A DNA stretch of 27,682 bases from CAZMLC01 sp964567125. Lineage in GTDB: Bacteria; Verrucomicrobiota; Kiritimatiellia; RFP12; UBA1067. The translations under genes were made by a program, and so were the position numbers. Where the stretch lies: NCBI GenBank assembly GCA_964567125.1, contig CAZMLC010000034.1, forward strand, positions 1 through 27,682, read 5' to 3'. Below the pieces are notes generated by a model, which saw nothing but the letters and a program-made list of their open reading frames with translations, searched no databases and was not told the DNA's origin. Positions within the stretch are counted from its first letter, which is position 1. Every line of letters starts with the position of its first letter. Positions 1 to 7,554 of the stretch are shown here, piece after piece.

Positions 1-359
1 ACGCAGACCGGTGCGGTCAGGCTGGCGTGACGGAATTCCTCCCGTTTATGCGTGTTGGAAAGGTGGACTTCGATGGTCGGCAGTCCGGCGGCGGAGATCG
101 CATCGCGGATGGCCACGCTGGTATGGGTATACGCCGCGGGATTGATGATGATGCCCGCATAGCGGGTACGCGCCTGGCCGATGGCGGTGACGAGATCCCC
201 TTCGATGTTGCTTTGATAGGTCTCGATTTCCACACCGTGCGTTTTGCCCAGGTCAATGACGCGCCGCATGATGTCCTCCAGCGTGTCCGCGCCGTAAATC
301 GTGGGTTCGCGCGTGCCCAGCAGGTTAAGGTTCGGACCATTCACGATCAGTATTTTCAT
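1..359 (-). CDS. aroQ: Type II 3-dehydroquinate dehydratase (partial, C-terminus off the window)
   Basis: Dehydrates 3-dehydroquinate to 3-dehydroshikimate in the cytoplasmic shikimate pathway for aromatic amino acids. Reading leftward from the ATG at 359, the first 119 residues are visible. They carry the family hallmarks: N-terminal KILIVNGPNLNLLGTREP with R17 and Y22 of the flexible lid and catalytic tyrosine, the IINPAAYTHTS block with N73 and H79, VHLSNTH with catalytic H99, and R110. Family members are about 145-150 residues, so only about 30 residues are missing. An AAGGAG ribosome site sits 7 bases before the ATG. The start lies inside the end of the upstream ricT gene (35-base overlap), which makes this the third gene of a holB-ricT-aroQ operon with likely translational coupling. 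The usual SNxEG motif reads YQSNIEG here. The identification is secure. Confidence 0.95.
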   Translation of the reverse strand, partial: MKILIVNGPNLNLLGTREPTIYGADTLEDIMRRVIDLGKTHGVEIETYQSNIEGDLVTAIGQARTRYAGIIINPAAYTHTSVAIRDAISAAGLPTIEVHLSNTHKREEFRHASLTAPVC

Positions 360-1203
360 GAGAATCTCCTTGTTTATCGCGAGGATGCCTGGGTGGGTTG
401 CCCAGCGTGACATCGTGTGCGGGAAGCGTCAAATAGCGGCCGTCACTGGTGCGGACCGTCAGTCGGCCGCGCAGGATGTCCCGGCCGACGATCGTTCCCT
501 CCACGGCTTCCGCGTTATACTGCACGCAGACGGGTGTGCCGCTTTCGGGTAAGTGGCGCGCAGCTTCGCAGTACTGCTTGTGTTCAAACGCGAGGCAGCA
601 CTTCAGCCTGCCGCACGTCCCGTTGATCGTCACCGGGTTCAGCGGGATATCCTGGTCGCGCGCATACTTGACCGTCAAATTCTGGAATTGACGTTGCCAC
701 GTACAGCAACAGGCTGAACGTCCGCATTGGCCAATGCATCCGACAAAGGCCGCTTCATCGCGCACGCCGACCTGCCACAGATCGACATGCGTGTTGTAGG
801 TGCGCTGGATCTGACCGGTGAAGCGGCGTAAATCCACGGGCGATTGTGCGCCGTAACGGATAAAGAGGCGATCGCCATTGAACGAAAACCGGACGTGCAC
901 CACCTTGATGGGATTCTTTTCGAAACGGATCGCCTGTTCAAAGCTGTGCTTCGCTTTTTGCGCGCGCTCCGCCTGCTGTGCAATCTGCGCGACATCGTTC
1001 TCATCCGCGATTTTTACGACGTTGAAGGCGGGCTTCGCTTCGTTAGGCTCAATCGAAAAGAGCGCCACCAGCGTGCCGTAATCAATGCCATAGTCCAGCG
1101 AGCAGAGGCACTGCTGCCCCACCTGCATGTCGCTGGCGGTATCGGGGATCCAGAAGTTCAGTAAACCGCCTTCCGGCATCTGGATGCGTGCGAGTGTCTG
1201 CAT
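325..1203 (-). CDS. ricT: PSP1-domain protein, RicT/YaaT family
   Basis: Cytoplasmic protein of 292 residues. The PSP1 core is recognisable by its cysteine pattern: C156, C160 and C165-167 in GCIGQCGRSACCC, then TCGRLKCCLAFE with C197, C202, C203, and C212. In the Bacillus RicT family such cysteines help bind Fe-S clusters in the RicA-RicF-RicT (Y) complex, which modulates RNase Y processing. Whether that complex exists here cannot be seen. The ATG at 1203 overlaps the holB stop by one base (TGATG), and the order holB then ricT matches the conserved Firmicutes arrangement holB-yaaT, supporting orthology. The final ~12 residues are read in a different frame from the start of aroQ. Family assignment is confident; a role in RNA processing is inferred from homologues. 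Confidence 0.9.
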   Translation of the reverse strand: MQTLARIQMPEGGLLNFWIPDTASDMQVGQQCLCSLDYGIDYGTLVALFSIEPNEAKPAFNVVKIADENDVAQIAQQAERAQKAKHSFEQAIRFEKNPIKVVHVRFSFNGDRLFIRYGAQSPVDLRRFTGQIQRTYNTHVDLWQVGVRDEAAFVGCIGQCGRSACCCTWQRQFQNLTVKYARDQDIPLNPVTINGTCGRLKCCLAFEHKQYCEAARHLPESGTPVCVQYNAEAVEGTIVGRDILRGRLTVRTSDGRYLTLPAHDVTLGNPPRHPRDKQGDSHENTDREWSEP

Positions 1204-2183
1204 CAGTGCCGTGCTCCTACGCCGTGATGGATGCGGTCCATGGTATACGCCAGAACCGTCTCCTCGTTCAGATTGCGTTCAAATTGGCGCGCCATCTCCT
1301 CGATGGCCTCCACGTTGTACAAGGCTTGCGCGAGTGTGATCCGCTCCGCGCGCTCTTTCAGGATATCGACTTTCTCCTTGAAGTAGACGACCTCGGCTGT
1401 GCCGCCTTTCACGATCAGCAGATCGCGGTACCAGCGCATGAGCATCAGCAGGAAATCGTCGCGCAGTTCGCGGTAACGCGCGCTGACCTTGGCGTTGAAG
1501 AGATCTTCGTCGTCCTCTTCCGTGTTTTTGGTCTGCTTGCTGTTTTCCTCCTTGACCCACTCCTCCGCCTTCGCCTTCATGTCCGCGAGCGTCTGGAAGA
1601 GCATGTTCGCGCTGACCATGCGGTCGATCACGCGCGTGTAATACGTGCCGGAAAGGGTCTCCAGGACGCTGCTGAACCAGGGTTCGGAAAGTTGTCGGAA
1701 GGCGGTCAGGTCAATGCGTTGGCAACGCGAGATAATCGTGGGCAGGAGCTGCTGAGGCGCATCGCTGAGCAGGAGAAAGAGCGTCTTGTCGGGCGGTTCC
1801 TCCAGCGTTTTTAAGAAGGCATTGGCCGATGCGTCGTTGAGGCGATCGGCTCCCACCAGAACCCCCACCTTCCAGCCGCCGCCGAACGACGTCTGCATGA
1901 TCGGCGCAATCAGCTGTTCCCGGATCTGCTCCGCGCTGATGATGCGCGTCTTCTTCGCCGGATAGATCCAGTGGACATCAGGTTCGATATGCTCGCGCAC
2001 CTTGCGGCAGCCCTCGCAGCTGCCACACGGTTTATTTTCAGAGGTGCAGAAAAGGGCCTGAAGAATCTTCAAGGCAAGCTCGAAGCCGACGCCGCGCACA
2101 GGCCCGACAATCAGATAACCGGTGGCTGGACGACCTGCATCCAAGGCGCGCTTCACCAGCTGGAATGTGTCGTTCAGTGTCAT
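1203..2183 (-). CDS. holB: DNA polymerase III subunit delta' (clamp loader)
   Basis: A 326-residue AAA+ protein of the replication clamp loader, which opens and loads the beta clamp. Visible landmarks are a degenerate P-loop GPVRGVGF at about 27-34, with no Walker lysine as is common in the non-hydrolysing delta' subunit; a zinc-binding set C46, C53, C56, C59; the LKTLEEPP block at about 124-131; and the SRC sensor-1/arginine-finger motif at 152-154. An acidic linker (about residues 230-245) separates this from the C-terminal collar region. The length matches the family (about 320-340). The gene has a good promoter upstream and an AGAGGGAG ribosome site about 11 bases before the ATG. It is the first gene of the holB-ricT-aroQ operon. 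The beta/delta' assignment rests on the missing Walker lysine plus the ricT neighbour. Confidence 0.9.
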   Translation of the reverse strand: MTLNDTFQLVKRALDAGRPATGYLIVGPVRGVGFELALKILQALFCTSENKPCGSCEGCRKVREHIEPDVHWIYPAKKTRIISAEQIREQLIAPIMQTSFGGGWKVGVLVGADRLNDASANAFLKTLEEPPDKTLFLLLSDAPQQLLPTIISRCQRIDLTAFRQLSEPWFSSVLETLSGTYYTRVIDRMVSANMLFQTLADMKAKAEEWVKEENSKQTKNTEEDDEDLFNAKVSARYRELRDDFLLMLMRWYRDLLIVKGGTAEVVYFKEKVDILKERAERITLAQALYNVEAIEEMARQFERNLNEETVLAYTMDRIHHGVGARH

Positions 2184-2224
2184 CGCGGCAAAAACTCCCT
2201 CTGTCGGATCAAAATCATGGCGCT

Positions 2225-2253
2225 AGTATAGCCTGTCGCGCAAAAATCAGCAA
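2225..2253 (-). promoter_or_regulatory. sigma70-type promoter of the holB-ricT-aroQ operon
   Basis: On the minus strand, a TTGCTG -35 box (2248-2253) and a TATACT -10 box (2225-2230) are separated by exactly 17 bases. Transcription would begin near 2218, about 35 bases before holB. A perfect TTGACA lies 7 bases further upstream but its spacing (24) is too long to pair with this -10. Confidence 0.7.
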
Positions 2254-2288
2254 TTGTCAATTTGAAAGGGCGCGCGAACAGTTCAGCC

Positions 2289-2708
2289 TCAATCAAAGGG
2301 ATGTGAAAGACTGAAGCAGCCCTGGGAGGGGACAATCCGTTTCCCGAGCGGTGAAAGCGCGGCGAAGGCGATCTGCAGATGGGCTAATCCGAGCGGGATA
2401 CCGATCAGGGTCGCGCATTCCGCAACCGCAAGCGACAGGTGCCCCAGAAAGAGCCAGAACCCGGAGAAGACGAACCAGAGTACATTCATGCATCCCGTTC
2501 CAGGGAGTGTGATTTCGCCTGCCTCCTGCGCCGGGACAAGCCGCCGTCCAAATGGCCACAGGACAAAGGCGCCGAAGCGGAAACAGGCGATGCCGATGGG
2601 CAAGCCCACAATGGTCAGGGACCAGAGTGCGCCATACAGAAACCAGAGGAGGCCCATGAAAAAGCCGCCGCAAACAAACCAGAGGATGTTGAGAATCAAT
2701 GCAAGCAT
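2289..2708 (-). CDS. yccF: YccF-type inner-membrane protein (DUF307)
   Basis: A 139-residue integral membrane protein with two internally similar halves, as in the YccF/DUF307 family. Each half has a hydrophobic helix followed by a G-[LI]PIG/IPLG turn, an aromatic-rich loop and a PFGRRLVP or PLGKRIVP segment (two copies, at about 45-60 and 115-130). The function of the family is not established. The reading frame extends to a GTG at 2714, but an AGGAG ribosome site at 2716-2720 is only 1 base from that GTG and 7 bases from the ATG at 2708, so the ATG is chosen. The gene is divergent from the secreted-protein gene at 2846, and its product has no clear link to the holB operon downstream. Confidence 0.85.
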   Translation of the reverse strand: MLALILNILWFVCGGFFMGLLWFLYGALWSLTIVGLPIGIACFRFGAFVLWPFGRRLVPAQEAGEITLPGTGCMNVLWFVFSGFWLFLGHLSLAVAECATLIGIPLGLAHLQIAFAALSPLGKRIVPSQGCFSLSHPFD

Positions 2709-2787
2709 GTGCACGCTCCTTTTTTTATGACCTTAACATAGGTGCTGTGCGGAGAGAAGTCTGGATTTCCGCGCATGGAAACTCTTC

Positions 2788-2815
2788 TTGATCTCCCGCC
2801 AAAAGTCTGTACACT
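2788..2815 (+). promoter_or_regulatory. Putative promoter for the secreted protein at 2846
   Basis: TTGATC (2788-2793) and TACACT (2810-2815) are 16 bases apart, with a TG one base before the -10 box. This would start transcription near 2822, about 24 bases before the ATG. The match is moderate. Confidence 0.45.
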
Positions 2816-2845
2816 GATGAACGTATTCGAAATAAGGAGGAAACA

Positions 2846-4075
2846 ATGTCGGCACATAGAAAAACAGGGGCATGGTTGATTGCGATTTTGGGGGCTTGCA
2901 CGGTGTATGCTGGCGAACCGCGGCCGCTGGCACAGGCCATGGATGAGGCGTGGCGCGTGACGTGGCAACGTTTTTATCGTGACGATTCCGCCTTGCTGTA
3001 TGATTATCTCAGCAGCTATCAAGCCGGACACGAACTCGATCATTTGCCGACCCGCCAGGAAATTGAGAGCAACGTGCCGAATCCGATGGGCTATGACACC
3101 GGCATGGAGGATGGCATGATCTCCGCAGGCGTCATGCTTTCCGCTGTTGTGGACCACTATGCGGTGACGGGCGATCAGCAGCTGCGCGCCAAAGCCGATG
3201 CGCTGCTGCGCGGTATTCGGCACTGCACGCTCGATCATGGCGCGACCGGGTTTGTCGCCCGCGCGGTATCGCGCGACTCTCCGCGCGTCGCCTATATCAA
3301 CGCCTCGCGCGATCAGGTTTCGCATGCGGTTCACGGGCTCTGGCTCTATGCGCGCAGCCCGCTCTGCAGCGCGAGTAGCCGCAGGGAGATCGAGGTGCTG
3401 GTGCGGGCCATTGCGGACCGCATGCTCCGTCTCGTAACGCCGGAAAACAACTACGATTTCCTGACATTGCGCGGCACGCGCGATCCCAAAGCGAACAGCA
3501 CGATGTGGAACGTGCAGGGCCACGAAGCTGCGCGGCTGCCCATGATCTATGCTGTGGCGTGGTCGCTGACGCAGGATGCGCGGTATCGCGCCGCCTATGA
3601 GCAGTATGTCGATGCCGCGATTGAGCAGTCGAAGACGTTTAGTCCGAAGTCCGCGATGTGGGCGCTTTTGCAGATGCAGTGTTCGCTGGAAGTGATACTG
3701 GCGCTTGAAACGAACGCGGCGCGCAAAGCCGCGATTCAGACGATCATGCACGACGTGACAGTCTGTTGCGCAAAGCGGGCTCAGGGGCCTGATGCCCGCG
3801 CCGCAACGCTCGACTTGACGTTGCTTGCCGCGGATTGGCGCACGGGCGGGGGACTCAACGCGACCTACCGTCCCGTATGGTACTGTATCCGCGAGAGCGG
3901 CGAGATCCTGCTGACGGAGCTGATCGATACGTCAACGTCTTTCCCGGAGGAACAGCAGCGCTTTCTGATCCGCGCGATTGAGCGCCTCGACTTCAATCGC
4001 GTTTCCAGCTGCGGAATCTTTTATCTGCAGGCAGCCTATTGGAAATGGCAGCTGCGCGAAAAAACGGTGCGCTGA
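2846..4075 (+). CDS. Secreted protein of unknown function, possible alpha/alpha-toroid fold
   Basis: 409 residues, preceded by an excellent ribosome site (AAGGAGG, 6 bases before the ATG). The N-terminus is a standard signal peptide: basic n-region, hydrophobic stretch, and likely cleavage after VYA at about residue 22, so the protein is exported. The mature part is almost all helical with repeated hydrophobic helix pairs. A YDTGMEDGMISAG block at about 90-102 is followed by a helix ending in a VTGD turn, and the pattern recurs. This resembles (alpha/alpha)6-toroid glycan-active enzymes such as unsaturated glycosyl hydrolases or lyases, but I cannot name a family. It is convergent with the DUF4091 glycosidase, 4 bases stop to stop. 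A glycan-related role is an inference from fold impression and neighbour only. Confidence 0.75.
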   Translation: MSAHRKTGAWLIAILGACTVYAGEPRPLAQAMDEAWRVTWQRFYRDDSALLYDYLSSYQAGHELDHLPTRQEIESNVPNPMGYDTGMEDGMISAGVMLSAVVDHYAVTGDQQLRAKADALLRGIRHCTLDHGATGFVARAVSRDSPRVAYINASRDQVSHAVHGLWLYARSPLCSASSRREIEVLVRAIADRMLRLVTPENNYDFLTLRGTRDPKANSTMWNVQGHEAARLPMIYAVAWSLTQDARYRAAYEQYVDAAIEQSKTFSPKSAMWALLQMQCSLEVILALETNAARKAAIQTIMHDVTVCCAKRAQGPDARAATLDLTLLAADWRTGGGLNATYRPVWYCIRESGEILLTELIDTSTSFPEEQQRFLIRAIERLDFNRVSSCGIFYLQAAYWKWQLREKTVR

Positions 4076-4097
4076 TCAGCTATTCGTCGGTCAGCGC
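4059..4097 (-). terminator. Rho-independent terminator of the DUF4091 gene, inside the convergent gene's 3' end
   Basis: Inverted repeat GCGCTGATC (4069-4077) and GGTCAGCGC (4089-4097) forms a 9-bp stem (one G-T pair) with an 11-base loop. On the minus strand a run of six T (4059-4064) follows shortly after the stem. The hairpin spans both stop codons of the convergent pair. Confidence 0.7.
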
Positions 4098-7000
4098 TTC
4101 AATCGCCTCCGCCAGTTTTGCACGATGCGCTTCCAGCAGGCGCGGATCGCGGGTAAAGGTGGTCATGGTGGCGGTGATCGTATCCGGCACTGTTAAGAGC
4201 GCGGCATACTTCGCGCGTTTCTTGGCGCTGAGCGACGTTCCCTTTTTCTCAAGCAGACGCTTCAACATGGCGAAATACTCGTAGTCGTCAATGCCGTCGC
4301 GCAGCAGTTCGAGACGGTAGCTGTCGACGGGATCCTCAAGCACGGGTGTTGTGTTGTGCGGATCGAGCGTCGCGAGCGGCGGATAGAGGAAGCGGCCGTC
4401 GCCATTGCCCCACGGCGCCCGCGTGCCGGGCTTGAGCGTGGAGTCGCTGACCCAGCTCATCGGGTCCAGATAGGGGTTTTGCAGCGTTCCTTTGTCGGGA
4501 TAGGCGGCATCGCTGTGCCAGTAGGTGGTTTCCCAGATTAAGACGCCTGTTACGCATTCTTTCCAGGTTTGCCACAGCCAGAGCCGCATCTCCACGCCGG
4601 GATGGTCGATGAACTCGGTGATGTACGGCGCATGCGGGCCGCAGCAGACATACCACCAGAATTGATCGCCTGCCGCACGACGCGCCTCGGTGTGGGGCGT
4701 GTTCAGCGAGGGGGTCAGAGGACACCAGAGGTTCGGCCCGCCGATCAGTTCCTTTTCGATCTGCTCGGTCAGCATACGCCGCAACCCTGGTGCATAGGTC
4801 TTCAGGGTGTTGAACCCATTCATCACGAAGTCGTAATCTTTGGGATCGGGTTCGTCGAACCAATAGACGTAGGCTTTGTCGAGCCAGCTTTTCTCCTTCA
4901 GATGCGCCTCGATGCCGCCCAGGTATTTCTTCATGAGGATGGCATATTCGGGCGTGGAACCGTCGTGGCCGAGGAATTGCGGATCGTAGCGGCTCTGGAA
5001 GGTGCCACCGCCGAGGCCTGCCACATGCATCGAGAAGCTGTTGAAGTGATAATTCGTGAAGGCGTAGGCCATGGCTGCGTCCCAGCGCTGCCAATCAAAA
5101 CGCGGTTCCATGCGGTTCACATCCGGGGGTGTAAGGGCATCCGCGGAGATCAAGGCCTTGCCGGTCGCGAGATCAACGAGGGTCAGCTCTTTGATCCGCA
5201 GCGAGCCGGTCGCACGGCCCGGTTCCTGATAACCGGCACCCCAGAAATTCAAACGGAAGTGCGTGGCCTCTTTCGGAAAATGCACGATGTCCTGTGTAAA
5301 GGACTTCCATGTTGTCGCCGGCTCTAAACGGATATCGTTGTTGTGGCCGGGCATCCAGGAACCATCCGGTCGCAGGTGGGTGAAGCTGAAGAGCCCGGGT
5401 TGCGCGGAATCCATTTGATACGTGAACTGGATGCGCACCCCTTTGTCGGAAATCGGCAGGGCGTCGCGATACGAGGCGCATTCGCTGGTTTTGTCGCTTT
5501 TATCCGTGATGACCAGTACGCCGGACGGTTCCATGCTGTAGGGGCCTGTCCAGGGCGGTTGGCCATCCCACGTCACGCTCCAGTTCTCGTAGGGCGCGGG
5601 ATTGTAGGGTGAGATGTGATGTTCGGCAAGCGCACGCAAATAACGCGCCGCCACATCGCGCTGCTGTTGCGGATTTTTCAGCCGATGATAGCGATTGACC
5701 TGATGCAGCCCCAGCCCGAACGCGGTCTCGCACGCCATCACATCGGGCAGGGTGAACGCATAAACCTTGATGGCCAGCCGGACCTCTTCGCGCAAGCCAT
5801 CGCCCTCGATGATCAGCTTCCCGGTATAGGATCCGCTATCACTGGTTTTTGGGGCTTTGACGCGAATCCAGATCGGATGGTTCGCATTGGCCTCCAGCGT
5901 GAGCGGCTCCGTGATCGGGAAGAGCGGGTCGGGCCACTCCGCGACGAGTCCTGTCTTATCCGTGATCTTCGTTACAGGGACATAGCCGACGCGCAGCAGC
6001 TCCACGCGCAGATCCTTCAATCCGTCCACGCGGAAACGCACGTTGCGGAGCGTCTGTTTCGGTGTCAGGACGAGCTGGGTGGCCTCCCACTCATTACGCG
6101 CCAGGCTCAGCGTCATGCGTCGTGTCTTTGCGTGCGGCAGTGCGCGGGTCTTGGGAATTTTCCAGCCGGAGGAGGCGCACCAGAGCGCCACGTCATCGGA
6201 GCGGCTGGGCAGGCGCTCGCCATAGTTGGCTTCATAGAAATCCGGTACAGTCACGGTGCTGCGCAGCGTGTAGGTGTCGTTGATGTTCACGGTCATCAGC
6301 CACGTTCCGCAACCCGGAGAATCGTATGGGATCGAGAGTGTATGTGCTCCGGCGGGAAGAGCGAGGCGCTGCCGTTGCGGTGCAGGCGGCGTGCGCAGCT
6401 CATTTTGCATCGGCGTAAAGGCGATGTGCGCCTCAATGGTCGTAGCCTGCGCGTTCTTGACCGCGAACGTCATGACGTTCGCGGCTCCGGGAAGTCCGGA
6501 ACCCAGCGCCTGAACAACGAGGTCCAGGCCAGGCCGCGTCTGCTCGACTTCCACATAATGCGTTGCGCCGACCAGGGTCAAGGGCGCGCCTGTCAGCTGC
6601 GCGCGAAAGGCGTAATCGTAGATCTGCAGCGAGCAGCGCTTTTCGCCGCACAGGCGGACAAAGCGGACTGCGGGCGGGAGCGTGACCGCGACAGGACCTG
6701 TACCGGTGATCGCCCCGACGGTTTGCCAGGTTTGATTGTCGCTGGACCACTCAATGCGCGCCGACCCAGAGGAATAGTATCCGCAATTGACGGTCAGTTG
6801 CGCGGATTGAAATGTGCGCTGCGGCAGCGCATGGTTATAGATCACAACGCTGTTCGGGCCGAGGCACCAGCGCGTGGAGTTGTAATGCGCGGTGGCGGCG
6901 TGAAACGGGCGACTGTGACTCAGGCACTCCGATTGAAACGGCGCTTGGAAGGAATAGGTCAGATGTTCAATGCGTTCGCCCTCGCCGAGCGTCACATCGC

Positions 7001-7478
7001 TTGCCGTCGCGTAAACAGGCGTTACGGGAGTGAGGCGGACATCGTCAAAATAGAGTCTACCCTTAGACTCCCATTGGCCGAGACGAAGGGATGCGAGGGC
7101 TTCCGTTGTGTTCAGCGCCGCGATGATGCGCGAGCATTCAACCCAGTTCGTTTGCGCATGACTGTCGACGTTTAAAAACGTTGTCCCGCTGTTGACCAAG
7201 CCGTTCACCTCTTCGCCGCGGACGCGGTAGGTGAGCCGGTAGACCGAATTGGACGCAAAAGGCAGCGGCGGGGAGAGCCAGACGCAACTGGCCGTGTTTG
7301 TGGCGGCGATCATGAGGCATCCGCTCTGGTTGACGCCTCCGGTTGGACACCACGTTGTGGGTGCTGACGGATGCGATGGTTTCCAGCCTTGTGCATCCGT
7401 ATCAAAGGTGAATACGGTAGAAGCAAATGATCCCCCGGCCATGCTCATAAGCAGCGTAAAGAAGAGTCCGTGTTTCAT
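4080..7478 (-). CDS. Secreted multidomain glycosidase, DUF4091 / GH123-like
   Basis: A 1132-residue exported protein with signal peptide MKHGLFFTLLMSMAGGSFA. Order of regions: an N-terminal carbohydrate-binding-like beta-sandwich (about 20-150, FDTDAQGW start and a late YFDDVRL strand); a second beta-rich module (about 150-300); Ig-like linker regions (about 300-570); then the catalytic DUF4091-type barrel (about 570-1115). An acidic pair D875-E876 in YWFDEPDP matches the Asp-Glu pair used by GH123 N-acetylgalactosaminidases in substrate-assisted catalysis. The tail has the typical blocks WLWQTWK, GDGRFLYPP and a final RLELLRDGIDDYEYF. Substrate specificity cannot be told from sequence. There is no Shine-Dalgarno before the ATG. 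A promoter lies upstream and a terminator downstream, so it is monocistronic. Confidence 0.85.
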   Translation of the reverse strand: MKHGLFFTLLMSMAGGSFASTVFTFDTDAQGWKPSHPSAPTTWCPTGGVNQSGCLMIAATNTASCVWLSPPLPFASNSVYRLTYRVRGEEVNGLVNSGTTFLNVDSHAQTNWVECSRIIAALNTTEALASLRLGQWESKGRLYFDDVRLTPVTPVYATASDVTLGEGERIEHLTYSFQAPFQSECLSHSRPFHAATAHYNSTRWCLGPNSVVIYNHALPQRTFQSAQLTVNCGYYSSGSARIEWSSDNQTWQTVGAITGTGPVAVTLPPAVRFVRLCGEKRCSLQIYDYAFRAQLTGAPLTLVGATHYVEVEQTRPGLDLVVQALGSGLPGAANVMTFAVKNAQATTIEAHIAFTPMQNELRTPPAPQRQRLALPAGAHTLSIPYDSPGCGTWLMTVNINDTYTLRSTVTVPDFYEANYGERLPSRSDDVALWCASSGWKIPKTRALPHAKTRRMTLSLARNEWEATQLVLTPKQTLRNVRFRVDGLKDLRVELLRVGYVPVTKITDKTGLVAEWPDPLFPITEPLTLEANANHPIWIRVKAPKTSDSGSYTGKLIIEGDGLREEVRLAIKVYAFTLPDVMACETAFGLGLHQVNRYHRLKNPQQQRDVAARYLRALAEHHISPYNPAPYENWSVTWDGQPPWTGPYSMEPSGVLVITDKSDKTSECASYRDALPISDKGVRIQFTYQMDSAQPGLFSFTHLRPDGSWMPGHNNDIRLEPATTWKSFTQDIVHFPKEATHFRLNFWGAGYQEPGRATGSLRIKELTLVDLATGKALISADALTPPDVNRMEPRFDWQRWDAAMAYAFTNYHFNSFSMHVAGLGGGTFQSRYDPQFLGHDGSTPEYAILMKKYLGGIEAHLKEKSWLDKAYVYWFDEPDPKDYDFVMNGFNTLKTYAPGLRRMLTEQIEKELIGGPNLWCPLTPSLNTPHTEARRAAGDQFWWYVCCGPHAPYITEFIDHPGVEMRLWLWQTWKECVTGVLIWETTYWHSDAAYPDKGTLQNPYLDPMSWVSDSTLKPGTRAPWGNGDGRFLYPPLATLDPHNTTPVLEDPVDSYRLELLRDGIDDYEYFAMLKRLLEKKGTSLSAKKRAKYAALLTVPDTITATMTTFTRDPRLLEAHRAKLAEAIEALTDE

Positions 7479-7511
7479 AAGTTATGTCCATTATGATTAT
7501 TGTTGGACAAA

Positions 7512-7540
7512 ACTATAGCAAAATGCGGAAGACGTGACAA
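7512..7540 (-). promoter_or_regulatory. sigma70-type promoter of the DUF4091 glycosidase gene
   Basis: Minus strand TTGTCA (7535-7540), 17-base spacer, TATAGT (7512-7517). The start site would fall near 7505, giving a ~27-base A/T-rich leader. A short GTCCA...TGGAC inverted repeat lies within this leader (7487-7508). Confidence 0.65.
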
Positions 7541-7554
7541 AAGAAAATGCGGGA

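Noticed and set aside
2696..3751. Minus-strand open frame of 351 codons overlapping the secreted protein and yccF
   Set aside because: It has a very Arg-rich composition and conflicts with two better-supported genes with ribosome sites.
5616..7175. Long plus-strand open frame (519 codons) opposite the glycosidase gene
   Set aside because: Its translation is Arg/Gly/Ala-rich low-information sequence, while the minus strand gives a signal peptide and recognisable glycosidase motifs. It is an antisense shadow.
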